Positions 1 through 10,082 of a stretch of DNA of 64,000 nucleotides are shown here, piece after piece; positions within the stretch are counted from its first letter, which is position 1; every line of letters begins with the position of its first letter. The stretch comes from Paenibacillus lentus (GTDB taxonomy: Bacteria; Bacillota; Bacilli; Paenibacillales; Paenibacillaceae). Position numbers and translations under genes: made by a program. The stretch spans positions 186,001-250,000 of the forward strand of contig NZ_CP034248.1 in NCBI RefSeq assembly GCF_003931855.1, written 5' to 3'. The notes beneath the pieces are model-generated. The model did no database searches. It was given only the letters and a program-made list of their open reading frames with translations, and had not been told where the DNA came from.

Positions 1-3000
1 TCCTTCTACATCTTTGTTGTTAAATTGATGAACGTCAAGTACCGAATCTATTCCATCAAGAAGAAACCCACCTACGTAAGGAATAAAACCGTATACATCT
101 CGTATAGATTGTGTAGTTTTCGTAGTAAAATCCATATACCAACTGCCACCGTATAAAAATGCGTATGGCTTATGCCCACTAGGATCCGTATACATCAAAG
201 GATTATTATGCACATACGTATACAAGTTCTGGCTCAGCGGGTTAGTAATGTCCCCCTCATAGCTATCCTTTGATACGAATCTTCCGGCGTTCGGGTCATA
301 CCAGCGGGCTCGGAGATACTGCAAATCGGTCGTTGCATCCCAATATTCGCCCGAGTAGCGGAAGATATTCGGAACGGTCTCTTCCTCAAGCTCCGGGTTG
401 CCCCAAATATCGTAGGTGTAGCTGTTCAGCTGGTTCCCCGCGCTATCGACCAGTCCTACTACATCGCCATGTCCGTTAAATTGATAATACTGGACTTCTC
501 CGGTTGCTTGATCCACCCGGGACCATAGCCGACCGGCTAAATCGTAGATGTAGGTGTAGGTTAAGCTTGGTGTCCCATTGCTTACGTCTGCTTCTGCAAT
601 CAGTTTCGCTTGTTCATCATAGTAATAGCGGGTACGCTCGGTTCCTTCAGCCCGCTCGTATAGCAAGCCGTCTCCGTTATAGCTATAGCTGACTTCTGTA
701 CCATCTTCGCCTGTTACCTTTGTTAAACGGTTGAGGCTATCGAAGGTGAATTCGGCATTCGTCATGCCTCGAACTTGCTGACCCTCTACTTCGAGGCGAT
801 TGCCGCGCTCATCGTAGACGTACTTCTTGTTGAGGTCTTGCCCATTCTCCTCTTGGATGCGATTCAACGAATCATAAGCGAAAGTATCGGCAGCTCCGTC
901 CTGGCTGCGGGAAATAATGTTCTTGTTGTCGTCGTATTGATAAGTAAACTGCAAGCCCGCGGCACGCTGTACTTCTGCATTCTCACTCATCTCGCCCATA
1001 AGAGCTGCAGAGCCGCTTCTGAGCGTCCTTCCCGCCGCCCCAGGCGCGAGCGTCATCGCCGTCAAATCATAGCCTTCATACGTGTATGAGGTGCTTAGTC
1101 CATTACTGGAAGACTGAATCTCCAGCAGACCGTTCGCTTGGTAGTCAAAGGTCATCCGATCGACGGCCGACCCGGACCCGGCAGCAAAAGCCGCCATTCT
1201 TCCATTGCCTGAGCCATCATGGACTACATCCAGAGCGCTAACCCGGTTCATGGCATCCAATGTATACTGAGCGCCTGTCGTTTTACCGGAGGCATCCTTC
1301 AGTGTGTATCCCGTCCGCATCTGCTTGTTATAGGAATATTCGATTTGCGTGCCGTCAGGATAGGCGATCTTCGTTAGCAACCCGCTTTGTGGATCATAGT
1401 TATACGTCGTATTCCCTGTAGCATCGGTCATTCCCGTACGGCGCCCCATCGCATCGTAACTATATTTTATCTGCAGGCCAGGCGCTTTGATCAAGGTAAG
1501 CAAGTTATCGCTATTATACTCGTATTCCGTAAATTGACTCGCGTGATCCAGCGACCTGATCAGGTTTCCTCGCGAATCGTAAAAGAAAGCCTTAACCAGC
1601 CGCTCCTCATTCACTTGCCGGATCAGGTTGCCTGCTTGGTTGTATTCTTTCTCCACATACGTATTATCCGGATATTGGATTTTGGCCAGATAGCCTGCCA
1701 AGCTGTACGTATAACGCGTCGAACGCTGCTCAGGATCGGTGACTGATACCACACGGCCAAGCGCATCATATTCATATCGGGTCTGTCCGCCATTTCCGTC
1801 TGTGACGATCACCGGATGGCCTTCCAAATCGTAGACCGTCTGCTCCAAAGGAACATATGCCCCGCTTCTCGATTCCTCGATTGACAATACATTTCCAAGC
1901 AGATCCGTCTTCTCCTGATGCTTCACGCCAGCAGGGTCGGTGTAAGTCGTCGTGCGGCCAACCAAATCGTACTCGACTCTGTCCTGAGAACCGTCTGCAA
2001 AGATAGTGCCCGTAAGGCGATTGAAGCCATCATAGACATAACTGGTTTTATTTCGCTCGGCGTCTATAGACTCCTTCATATTCCCTTCTTGGTCATATAC
2101 GTATTGGAAAAGAGCAGCGTCCACCTTCTCCTGAACGAGCAGTCCAAGCGGGTTAAATTTTTCGACGGTGACAATGCCTTCCGTGCCCGTAGTCGTGACC
2201 GTGTTCAGCTCATCGTCATATCTCACCGTCTTCGTGGTCCGATCACTGTAAAGTGTTTCAATCAGGCGACCAAGTACATCATAAGTAAATGAGGTCATCG
2301 CTCCTGCCGCATCTTCTGCCGACTTTAGTTCACCTGCTGAAGTATATTCATAGCGATGGCTAACTTCATTATAAAAACCATCCACGGAATGAACGATCAT
2401 CGAGCGTTTTGTCGGCAAATGCTTCCCATAAGGAGATTGGTACGCATAGTTCACCGTATTCGTCCTTTTATCATCCTTAACATTGGAGGAGGCGATATTT
2501 CCGTAAGCATCGTAAGTGAAATCGGTTTGAGCCAATAACTTGCCGCTCGCGCTATTCTCTCTAACACTGGATTGCAGTACGCTCCCCTGGTTATTGTATT
2601 GATATTGCTCCACCCTTGACTGACTACTGCTGAGCTTGGTACTGATTTTACTTGGCTGCGCCCAGAAGAACGGATCAGCAGATGCAGCATATTCATAGCT
2701 GATCTCCTGTCCCGTACTCCAATTTTCCGCCGTCACCAGTCCCTCATCATTGTATTGATAATTAACGGAAAAAGGATCTGAAGCACTGCCTCCCTGCATG
2801 TAGCTTTCTGCGATCTGAACAGGAGCATTCCAGCCCTTCGTTTCATCGTAAGTGAATTGCTGCTTGTACTGTGTGCTCCCTTCCTCGCTGCGCTGCTCGC
2901 CTAAGTAATGGATATCCGGCTTGCTGCTCGATTGAAAATTTTTATTAAAAACTCGCGTATCCTTGGAACGCGAAGCTTCCATCGTTGTCGTCCAGGCTGC

Positions 3001-4428
3001 CGCTTCTCCGTAGCTGTTCAAATCCTCGCCGGAATATCGGAATGTTACCGGGTGTAGAACTTCATCGCCGGCCGTAGTAGAGAATGAATCCTGACGAGAA
3101 CGAACTTTAAATACAAAATCAGTAGCGTAATCCCCGATCTGCTTCCGTGCCGGAGTGTAATCGAAGTCGGTCATCCCGGAACCCGGACGAACAATCCTGA
3201 GCAGCAACGCAGATGATTTAACCGGCTGAAGTTCCTCCTGGTGGGTTAGCGAGGCCAAGAAGTTAAATCGGGACTCCGGGTAGGAATAGTAATATTTTGT
3301 ACTGCGTCCGGCGGCGTCTTTTACCTCGCTGAGAACCTTCTGGCCGTACTCCTCTTTTTGAAAATATTCCATTTTTCGATTCGTACCGGATTGGGTTACG
3401 GTCACTTGGTCTCCCAAGTAAGAGAAGACCAATTCATTGCCGTCACTATTGACGATTCTTGACAAAACCGTACCTTCGCCCTGCGCAGCGTAGTGAAAAT
3501 ATACCTTATTCCCGTAATTGTCCGCCGTCAGAATCAGATGCCCTGAGGAATTGAAATAATATTGGTTTCCATTGCGAACGGACACCATTATTTCGCTTGT
3601 AGAATTACCAACTGTCTGCGTGCGGTCTAATGTTAATTTAAGATCGTTCCATAAGTAGCCTTCCAGCTGCATATCTTCAGACAGCTTGTAACGGCCTACT
3701 CCGGGGAAATCCAGAATCCGTGAACCACCATAGGTATCAATATACGGGATTTCCCATCTCCATCCTCGGCCGATAGCCGTGTCCAGCTCATCCCTGCGAA
3801 TGCGGGCTTCATTGATGTAGGCCCCATTCTCAAGCTTAACTCCGATTTCATCATTAGCTCTAGCACTGTCATATACACGAATCAATGGAAACGATAGTGC
3901 TCCCGGCAGCGAAAAGTCCATATAACGGAGCTTCACTTCACCAGTCGCCGTAGAAACTGAATCCGTTCCATACCCTACCTCATATAAAGAAGAATCATCT
4001 TTCAATGAATAATGCTCTACTGCCGCTTGATCATACTCCTGGGACTGGGCAGCCGCTGAAAAATCATGGACTAGCGCAGAGTAAGTATGGTTGGCGTTTC
4101 CCCCCGCTTGCGGCGCAAGAAGGTCTGCTTCCTCAATCCCACGCGTTACGTCATATCGGGAAATAGCCGCCTCATAACCCGCTTTCCCCCCTTGCAAAGC
4201 CGTGTAAATTTGGTACAGCGTATAACCTTTAGTCAACTGTTCGTCCAGCCAATCCTCGCTGACATCAAATTGCCGGAGAATCCCGGATACCGTCAGTACA
4301 CTTCCACTAGCGGACTCGGCTTCAACTGCAGATGTATTACTTGGTTCCGATGCTCCATATACGACAGTTTCCAGCAGACTGACGCTGATCAAGGTCAAGC
4401 ACAGAACGAGACATATTATTCTTTTCAT
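1..4428 (-). CDS. RHS/YD-repeat secreted protein, C-terminus beyond the window
   Basis: Open frame of 1,476 codons on the minus strand with no stop before the window edge, so the C-terminal end is missing. The ATG at 4428 follows a GAGGTGA ribosome binding site at 5 nt. Residues 1-30 form a signal peptide (MKRIICLVLCLTLISV). From about residue 500 onward there are many YD repeats of the type YDALGRVVSVTD and YNQAGNLIRQV. Near the right end of the visible protein is the conserved RHS core end: RYSGEYWD, LQYLRARWYDPNAGRFVSKD, NPLSQNLYTYVHNNPL and YTDPSGHKP. In RHS/WapA-type polymorphic toxins this core is followed by a variable toxin domain, and about 50 such residues are visible before the edge. 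It lies 38 bp downstream of the repeat protein at 4467-7691, probably in one operon. The core assignment is firm; that the tail is a toxin is inference. Confidence 0.9.
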   Translation of the reverse strand, partial: MKRIICLVLCLTLISVSLLETVVYGASEPSNTSAVEAESASGSVLTVSGILRQFDVSEDWLDEQLTKGYTLYQIYTALQGGKAGYEAAISRYDVTRGIEEADLLAPQAGGNANHTYSALVHDFSAAAQSQEYDQAAVEHYSLKDDSSLYEVGYGTDSVSTATGEVKLRYMDFSLPGALSFPLIRVYDSARANDEIGVKLENGAYINEARIRRDELDTAIGRGWRWEIPYIDTYGGSRILDFPGVGRYKLSEDMQLEGYLWNDLKLTLDRTQTVGNSTSEIMVSVRNGNQYYFNSSGHLILTADNYGNKVYFHYAAQGEGTVLSRIVNSDGNELVFSYLGDQVTVTQSGTNRKMEYFQKEEYGQKVLSEVKDAAGRSTKYYYSYPESRFNFLASLTHQEELQPVKSSALLLRIVRPGSGMTDFDYTPARKQIGDYATDFVFKVRSRQDSFSTTAGDEVLHPVTFRYSGEDLNSYGEAAAWTTTMEASRSKDTRVFNKNFQSSSKPDIHYLGEQRSEEGSTQYKQQFTYDETKGWNAPVQIAESYMQGGSASDPFSVNYQYNDEGLVTAENWSTGQEISYEYAASADPFFWAQPSKISTKLSSSQSRVEQYQYNNQGSVLQSSVRENSASGKLLAQTDFTYDAYGNIASSNVKDDKRTNTVNYAYQSPYGKHLPTKRSMIVHSVDGFYNEVSHRYEYTSAGELKSAEDAAGAMTSFTYDVLGRLIETLYSDRTTKTVRYDDELNTVTTTGTEGIVTVEKFNPLGLLVQEKVDAALFQYVYDQEGNMKESIDAERNKTSYVYDGFNRLTGTIFADGSQDRVEYDLVGRTTTYTDPAGVKHQEKTDLLGNVLSIEESRSGAYVPLEQTVYDLEGHPVIVTDGNGGQTRYEYDALGRVVSVTDPEQRSTRYTYSLAGYLAKIQYPDNTYVEKEYNQAGNLIRQVNEERLVKAFFYDSRGNLIRSLDHASQFTEYEYNSDNLLTLIKAPGLQIKYSYDAMGRRTGMTDATGNTTYNYDPQSGLLTKIAYPDGTQIEYSYNKQMRTGYTLKDASGKTTGAQYTLDAMNRVSALDVVHDGSGNGRMAAFAAGSGSAVDRMTFDYQANGLLEIQSSSNGLSTSYTYEGYDLTAMTLAPGAAGRTLRSGSAALMGEMSENAEVQRAAGLQFTYQYDDNKNIISRSQDGAADTFAYDSLNRIQEENGQDLNKKYVYDERGNRLEVEGQQVRGMTNAEFTFDSLNRLTKVTGEDGTEVSYSYNGDGLLYERAEGTERTRYYYDEQAKLIAEADVSNGTPSLTYTYIYDLAGRLWSRVDQATGEVQYYQFNGHGDVVGLVDSAGNQLNSYTYDIWGNPELEEETVPNIFRYSGEYWDATTDLQYLRARWYDPNAGRFVSKDSYEGDITNPLSQNLYTYVHNNPLMYTDPSGHKPYAFLYGGSWYMDFTTKTTQSIRDVYGFIPYVGGFLLDGIDSVLDVHQFNNKDVEG

Positions 4429-4466
4429 GATTTCACCTCAGTTTTTCTCTTTAAAAGCCCTGAATC

Positions 4467-7400
4467 TTAAAACGGATATATTTTCTTCGTTCTATGCTTC
4501 AAATTGCCCTTGGGATCATAATCGTAAATGAGAATATCCCCTGACGGATAAATAATTTGGGTCAGACGTCCATCCGGTCTATACTTAAAAGACGCCTTTG
4601 GTTTGATCTCCATGAGGGCCACCATGATTTGAAATTCGAACGGCAGCGAGTTTTTCTCCGCTAGCTTCAAATAGTAGGTCTTCCCACCCTCTAAGTCGAA
4701 CTCCCATACCGTATAATCCATTCCGAATTCCTGCTCGCTATTCTCCCGCGGCGATATAGGCGTGATCAGCCCGGGCTGATCATATAATGTCAATTCCGGC
4801 TGCTGGGAGAAGTTTCGCAATTCCTTGGTGGCAAAGCGATATTGTCCTGTTTCGGGTGCAACAAAACGGTAATATCCATTTTGTCCGGCTGCTTTGTACA
4901 CATATGCCACCTGCCGATGCAGAAGTTCTTCAAAGTTATACTCCTGTACGTCGACCGTTTCAAACGTCCGGTAAGGGGCAGCAAAAGTAACCGGGTTCCC
5001 GAGTGCCGTCTTCACCTGAATGGTTCCGCCAGCAGGGATCGGATATGATACCGTCTCCTTTTCACCTTCCCTGATCAGCGTCCCGTTTGAATCCAGAATC
5101 GTATAATCAAAGGAACGATTTCCCGATGTACTTGCGTTTGTCGTCAACTTCGCGGCAAAGCTGCCTATATTCTTAAATCCTGCGCTCTGATTTGTGGATA
5201 GTGTGCTTTTCAGTAACGCTTGCTCCAGACTTGGCACTGCCTGGAAAGATTGCCCGTACGTAAACGTGACGGGTTGATCCGTTACTACCGTTACGACCAC
5301 TTCTGCCCCGCCAGGAACGGAAAGGCTGCCTTGCTGATCGAACTCAGCTTCCAGCGACTCTCCATTTGCAGCGTATATAGCGTAATCAAACATAGACAAA
5401 GTATTATTGGATGCGTCACTGGTTAGGGTTTGCGGTGAGGATTGCAAATTCACAAATAAATAGCTTTCGTTTTTAGATAGGGTCACTTTGTTGACCGCAG
5501 GGTTTTCCCCAGGCATTCCCGTAAAGGACGTATAGACTCCTCCGAAGGTGATGGCCTCCGTTAAAGGTGCAACTGTAATCGAATGTATCGCTGGCACCGA
5601 AACGGGAGTAATGCGGCTGGCATCCTCTCCCCGAATTGTTCCATCCGGGCGCCGTAGTACATAAGCAAATTCTTTTGCAGGGGTTGCGTCACTGTACAAG
5701 AATTCCGATTGACCGCTACTATTCACATAAGTATAGGAATTACCTGGGAGTACAGTAGCCCGCAACATCGCAGGATTTTCCGATTGATCGGCTGTAAAAG
5801 AATCGGTGTAAGAGAACGTTACCGGGCTCACAGATTGTCCCGTGACAATCGCATAACCTCCAGCAGGAATCGATACGTTGCCTTTTTCATCAAAACCTCC
5901 CCGGTTCACACTCCCGTCATTGTTGTATATGGCAACGTCAAATTTTCCGCCGCTTTGAGCCGTATCACTAGTAATCGCTCTTGACCTGGAGCCGATATTT
6001 GTAAACAGGTACGATTCCCCGTTATGCACGATTTGCCTGGAAATGGCTTCGCCTTCCTTGTCCCTCCAATCGAACAAGCGGTATATAGCGCCAAACGTAA
6101 CCGGTATATCAGACACCGCGGTCACGACGATGCTATTTCCTTTCGCAACCTGCGGATTAGAATAGGTGTTAGCCCTCTTTCCTTGCTGTGTGCCATCCGG
6201 ATAGTATTCCGCCCAATCGAAGCGGCTCTTGGAAGAAGCAGTGCTGTACAAATATCTGGCAGCGGAGCTTATATTTCTAAACTCGAAGCTCTCCCCTCTG
6301 GATAGAGTCACCCTGAAATGTGAAGGCTCATCGCTAAACTCTGCTGAGAAATCATCAGCGTACTCGAAGGTAACCGGAGTGCTGTCCCGAACCGTAAAAA
6401 TGACGATCGACCCGGGAGAGAGAGTTGGTATAGCCAAAGAGTTAAAGCCTTGAGAGACATAATTCCCATTAACGTTGTAAACAACGTAATCGTATCGACC
6501 TTTCACTGCTCTAGCATCATTCTTAACGCTATTCCGCAGTGTTCCGTTATTCGTGAAGATATAAGATTCCCCGGGCGATACAGTAACCCTGCTGAGCGCT
6601 TCATCCGTACGGTTTCCCCCCATAAAAGAGCGGAATGGGGCGCCGATGCGAACAGGATTCTCGGTAACCAAAGTAATCGCAACACGTCTTCCTACCGCTA
6701 CCAACGGCAATGTAGATGTATTCGTTCCCCGCGTAACTTCCGAGCCATCCGGCGAGTAGACGACGTAATCAAATTTATCTTTGGAGGTTCCTGCATGCTC
6801 TGGACGATCGGATTTCGTCCCGACATTGGTAAACTCATGACTTTCTCCAGGATATAATACGAGGCTATCATATGCCGGCTCGTCCGTTTCATAACCATAG
6901 AAGCCTTCATATGGAACGGCAACGGTAACCGGTATGTCGGAAGCTCCCGTAAGTACAATCGTATCTCCTACACTAAAAGAAGGCTTGGAATAGGCATCAA
7001 AACTTGACTTTTCCAATGAGCCATCGCTTTTATAGACGGCAAAATCATAGCGCATCCCGTTGGAGGATGTTGCGTCGCTTATGACGCTTCTGGCAGCAAG
7101 CGATTCGTTAGAGAATAAATAACTCTCACCACGCTTCAATGTTGTTTTGAGCAAAGCGGGAACTGGAATATAAGAGTATGTAAGTACGTCATTAAAAGTC
7201 ACCGTCACCGGATAACCATGGTCAGCCGTAATGACGGTATACCCTCCTTTAGAGTAAACAAGCGGATTCCCCGTATAGAGCATGTCGTCCGACAACACTT
7301 TTCCATCCGCATTATAGGAAACATAATCAAAGCGGATATTATTGGTTGACTTGGCATCTGTACTTAAACTCGTAGTAGTGGAAGTATCATTCGTAAACTG

Positions 7401-7691
7401 GACGCTCTCCCCGGGATATATGACCAAGCTAACTTTTGTAGCAGCAAGCATAAACATATAGGTGCTGTCCGTCACGGTTAGGTCTTCCTGAGACAGTGGC
7501 GTATCATCAATTTCAATGATGTCTGTATCTGGCATCCATTCATCTATTGATGGGGAAGCATCATCTTTCCGCTGCTGCCCATGCACCTCTGCAGGCCGTG
7601 CTTCTCCTTCGGAAAATGTGGAGACAGGTCCCGAACTTCCTAAGAGAAGTAGAACAGTCAAGACAAGCAAGGCTAATTTTCTAAGATTCAA
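4467..7691 (-). CDS. Large secreted protein with nine ~85-residue repeats and a YD-like tail
   Basis: 1,074 residues starting with TTG at 7691 (GGAGG seven bases upstream). A signal peptide covers about residues 1-30 (LALLVLTVLLLLGSSG). Nine repeats follow, each opening with a motif like VTLSPGESYIFTN, then a YDYVVYNxDG-like strand, and closing with a T(D/S)xPVTFxY segment. They start near GESVQF, GESYLF, GESHEF, GESYIF, GESFEF, GESYLF, GNSYTY, NESYLF and NQSAGF. Residues ~900-1030 resemble a pre-peptidase C-terminal (PPC) beta-sandwich (YYRFVAPETGQYRF, then TYYLKL). The last ~35 residues (YRPDGRLTQIIYPSGDILIY) look like one YD repeat. It sits directly upstream of the RHS gene. No enzymatic motif is visible. 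A cell-surface or adhesin-like partner of the RHS protein is plausible but inferred. Confidence 0.75.
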   Translation of the reverse strand: MNLRKLALLVLTVLLLLGSSGPVSTFSEGEARPAEVHGQQRKDDASPSIDEWMPDTDIIEIDDTPLSQEDLTVTDSTYMFMLAATKVSLVIYPGESVQFTNDTSTTTSLSTDAKSTNNIRFDYVSYNADGKVLSDDMLYTGNPLVYSKGGYTVITADHGYPVTVTFNDVLTYSYIPVPALLKTTLKRGESYLFSNESLAARSVISDATSSNGMRYDFAVYKSDGSLEKSSFDAYSKPSFSVGDTIVLTGASDIPVTVAVPYEGFYGYETDEPAYDSLVLYPGESHEFTNVGTKSDRPEHAGTSKDKFDYVVYSPDGSEVTRGTNTSTLPLVAVGRRVAITLVTENPVRIGAPFRSFMGGNRTDEALSRVTVSPGESYIFTNNGTLRNSVKNDARAVKGRYDYVVYNVNGNYVSQGFNSLAIPTLSPGSIVIFTVRDSTPVTFEYADDFSAEFSDEPSHFRVTLSRGESFEFRNISSAARYLYSTASSKSRFDWAEYYPDGTQQGKRANTYSNPQVAKGNSIVVTAVSDIPVTFGAIYRLFDWRDKEGEAISRQIVHNGESYLFTNIGSRSRAITSDTAQSGGKFDVAIYNNDGSVNRGGFDEKGNVSIPAGGYAIVTGQSVSPVTFSYTDSFTADQSENPAMLRATVLPGNSYTYVNSSGQSEFLYSDATPAKEFAYVLRRPDGTIRGEDASRITPVSVPAIHSITVAPLTEAITFGGVYTSFTGMPGENPAVNKVTLSKNESYLFVNLQSSPQTLTSDASNNTLSMFDYAIYAANGESLEAEFDQQGSLSVPGGAEVVVTVVTDQPVTFTYGQSFQAVPSLEQALLKSTLSTNQSAGFKNIGSFAAKLTTNASTSGNRSFDYTILDSNGTLIREGEKETVSYPIPAGGTIQVKTALGNPVTFAAPYRTFETVDVQEYNFEELLHRQVAYVYKAAGQNGYYRFVAPETGQYRFATKELRNFSQQPELTLYDQPGLITPISPRENSEQEFGMDYTVWEFDLEGGKTYYLKLAEKNSLPFEFQIMVALMEIKPKASFKYRPDGRLTQIIYPSGDILIYDYDPKGNLKHRTKKIYPF

Positions 7692-7793
7692 ATCCTTTCC
7701 TCCATTTCCTAATTTTATGAATGTATATGATATTTATCGGCTAACTTACATTTGATCTTGTATAGTCATAAAGTCCCTTATATGGTGGTATTA

Positions 7794-7837
7794 ACAAAAA
7801 AAGAAGCTACCCCCAACATCACGTTGAAGCTAGCTTC
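7794..7837 (-). terminator. Intrinsic terminator downstream of the MFS gene
   Basis: On the minus strand GAAGCTA and TAGCTTC form a stem (7831-7837 with 7803-7809) with an inner CAAC/GTTG stem, followed by a run of seven or more T. It lies 160 bp beyond the MFS stop. The rest of 7692-7999 shows no coding sequence I can support. Confidence 0.7.
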
Positions 7838-7999
7838 AGCTTGTAGTCCTATTTATTTCCTCTAGTCCACGCTCACATTGCCCATTACTCTCACACGGCT
7901 CGTACATCCCGGGCTTTAAACCAAAGCCAGGAATCTGGGAGCCGATTATTCCTCTGCGCCGGAGACAGATGCAGCAGGAGCAGGCACTCACAATCACAA

Positions 8000-9178
8000 T
8001 CACACTTGCAATCTACGCTGTCTCCGATGATGAAGACCGTAATACAAAATAGTTGTAAAAGCGACGATAATCGCACCGATAAAGTACATCGTTCCATAAC
8101 TGGTCATGGCAGCTACAACCCCAAGCACGTAGGAGCCTACCCCGTAGCCTGCATCAAAGAATACAAAGTAAGTGCTGGTGGCAAGACCACTGCGCTGGAT
8201 TGGGGACGATTTAATGGCGATTGCCTGAAAGCTGGGCAGCAAAGCCCCATACCCTAGACCGATCACGCCTCCAGACGCTAGAAAGGAAATTGTGCTGTTC
8301 GCCTGGCTAAGCCAGATCATGCCGATTACGAAAAAGAATATGCCGGGATACACAAGAATGTGTTCTCCTTTACGGTCGAACAGCTTTCCCGTGAATGGCC
8401 TGGAAATCAAGATTAGAGCGGCGAAAACAATAAAGAAGTAGCTGGCCATCGGCTCCATGCCAATACTTTTAGCATAGACAGAAATAAATGTAGCTATGGC
8501 TCCATATGAAAATGCTAGCATAAAGCCGGAGATCGAAATCGGAATGGCATTCGGCTCGATGAAGGTTTTCCAGTGCCATGATGAGGCAGCTCTCTCTTTC
8601 TTCATCCCCTGGTCACCCGGGATTTGCAGCAGCAGACCGCAAACCAATGAAAATGCCGAAAACACGAGACAAATGACAAACATCACGGAAAAATTGAATT
8701 GAGAGATCACCATCAGTCCAACGAAGGGCCCGAAGACCATCGCAAGGCTCATGAAGAGCGTAAAGTAACCGATCCCTTCACCTTTGCGTGTCTCCGGAAT
8801 CAACTTGATGGCGATCGCGGAGGTCGTCGTCGCTGCTACGCCGAAGGCTGCCCCGTGAATAACCCGCAGGACGAGCAGTGGCACAAAGCTTTGAATGATC
8901 AAGTAGAACGCGCTGCAGACCGCAAACAAAATGAGCGAAGCATTCATAATTTTGCGGTTGTCCATTTCACTCAGCCATTTTCCGGCCAGCGGACGAAAGA
9001 TGACGGCAGCAATGACAAATACCGTCGTAACTAAACCAATTCCCTTCTGACTGCCATGCAGCGATTCAAGTACAAAAGTAGGCAGCGTTACCGCCAAAAT
9101 ATAAAACGTGATAAATACAAAAAAACTGCTGAAACAAATCAGCAAGAAGTTCTTATTCCATAATGAGGTTTCTTTCAA
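8000..9178 (-). CDS. MFS family efflux transporter
   Basis: 392-residue major facilitator with about 12 hydrophobic segments. It starts at TTG (9178) with AAGGAA eight bases upstream. The conserved loop 2-3 region appears as RPLAGKWLSEMDNRKIMNASL and is repeated in the C-terminal half as RPFTGKLFDRKGEHILVYPG, the usual MFS duplication. Length and layout match 12-TM drug/H+ antiporters of the DHA1 type. It is downstream of, and co-oriented with, a MarR repressor gene 55 bp away, which suggests a MarR-controlled efflux operon induced by the pump's substrate. Substrate is unknown from sequence. The C-terminus ends in a basic tail (HHRRQRRLQV). Confidence 0.88.
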   Translation of the reverse strand: MKETSLWNKNFLLICFSSFFVFITFYILAVTLPTFVLESLHGSQKGIGLVTTVFVIAAVIFRPLAGKWLSEMDNRKIMNASLILFAVCSAFYLIIQSFVPLLVLRVIHGAAFGVAATTTSAIAIKLIPETRKGEGIGYFTLFMSLAMVFGPFVGLMVISQFNFSVMFVICLVFSAFSLVCGLLLQIPGDQGMKKERAASSWHWKTFIEPNAIPISISGFMLAFSYGAIATFISVYAKSIGMEPMASYFFIVFAALILISRPFTGKLFDRKGEHILVYPGIFFFVIGMIWLSQANSTISFLASGGVIGLGYGALLPSFQAIAIKSSPIQRSGLATSTYFVFFDAGYGVGSYVLGVVAAMTSYGTMYFIGAIIVAFTTILYYGLHHRRQRRLQV

Positions 9179-9233
9179 ACTTAGTTCCTTCTTTCTATGC
9201 TGTGTTTGGAAGTGAGTGAGCTTACCGAAGGCG

Positions 9234-9650
9234 CTACAATTGCTCGTTTATTTTCTCGAATGCGCGGCGCAGCACTGCAAGCTCTTCCTCGGTGAAGTCC
9301 TTTAAATACGATTGCGTAAACTCGAGCTCAACCGGCAAGAGCTTCTGGCTTATACTTCGTCCACTCTCCGTGACATAAATCAGGAAAGATCGACGATCCC
9401 CCTGATTGGCCTCTCTTCGTATCCATTCTTTGCGCTCCAGTTGATCTAAGATGCGGGTTACATTCGTCGGGTCTTTCTCGGTACGCCGAGACAGCTCCGC
9501 CTGTGTTATGCCGTCCTCCTCCGTCAGTGTTTGCAGCACGCCCCACTGCTCCGAAGTAATACCATATTTCTGAAACCTCTGTGTTAAGTGCTGAGTGATT
9601 TTCCGACCTGTATTCGTAATGATATAGCCAAGGGATTCTTTAATTCGCAA
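9234..9650 (-). CDS. MarR-family transcriptional regulator
   Basis: Winged-helix regulator, about 138 residues. The frame is open to 9719, but AGGAGG lies at ~9661-9666 and the TTG at 9650 is nine bases downstream of it, giving the usual MarR length and an N-terminus LRIKESLGY. Residues ~25-110 carry the MarR core: YGITSEQWGVLQTL, then recognition helix region TQAELSRRTEKDPTNVTRILDQLE and the wing WIRREANQGDRRSFLIYVT. It precedes the MFS gene and probably represses the pair. A near-consensus promoter with an overlapping inverted repeat is just upstream. Confidence 0.88.
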   Translation of the reverse strand: MRIKESLGYIITNTGRKITQHLTQRFQKYGITSEQWGVLQTLTEEDGITQAELSRRTEKDPTNVTRILDQLERKEWIRREANQGDRRSFLIYVTESGRSISQKLLPVELEFTQSYLKDFTEEELAVLRRAFEKINEQL

Positions 9651-9689
9651 ATGCAAGAGCCTCCTCATACACAATTTATATGTATAACA

Positions 9690-9719
9690 ATTATAGATAT
9701 AGCAACTAATTGTTGTCAA
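9690..9719 (-). promoter_or_regulatory. Promoter of marR-MFS with overlapping palindrome
   Basis: Minus strand TTGACA (9714-9719), 18-bp spacer, TATAAT (9690-9695). The spacer contains CAACAATTAGTTG, an imperfect inverted repeat that is a reasonable MarR autoregulatory operator. Promoter seen directly; operator role inferred. Confidence 0.7.
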
Positions 9720-9795
9720 TCGTTCTGTATAATTTCAACCCATCTTAATCAGACTAACGATGTCTTTCCAATTGAAATCCTAAGGAGTGTTATTT

Positions 9796-9954
9796 ATGCG
9801 TGAAGGTTTGATTCCTACTGTTCTCGGAGCCGTAGTATCTGCTTCAGCCGCCTCACTGCTTGGAAGCAAGTATAAGCTTGCCGCGACCGGTGCTCTCGGC
9901 TTTGGCCTGGCCCATATCGTGCTTGGCGCCATTGATCTCATCGAGCATCGGTAG
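9796..9954 (+). CDS. Small hydrophobic protein (52 aa)
   Basis: ATG at 9796 preceded by AAGGAG at eight to nine bases; stop TAG at 9952-9954. The peptide begins MREGLIPTVLGAVVSASAAS, has two glycine/alanine-rich hydrophobic stretches and ends DLIEHR, so it is probably a small membrane protein. It is divergent from marR and shares the intergenic region. No family recognised with certainty; function unknown. Confidence 0.6.
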   Translation: MREGLIPTVLGAVVSASAASLLGSKYKLAATGALGFGLAHIVLGAIDLIEHR

Positions 9955-10082
9955 CTGACATTGTGAAAGATCGTCCGGGAAGCTTGTCTTCCCGGGTATT
10001 ATGCCCCATATAGGCTGTCGCCCATACGGTTAACTAGTCATTCGCATAGAATGGCTTATCAATCGAAATGGGAGTGAATGGC

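Noticed and set aside
7891-8097. 68-codon minus frame with a Cys-rich middle
   Set aside because: It overlaps the MFS gene in another frame, has no RBS and its Cys-rich run comes from a CA-rich simple sequence after the MFS stop.
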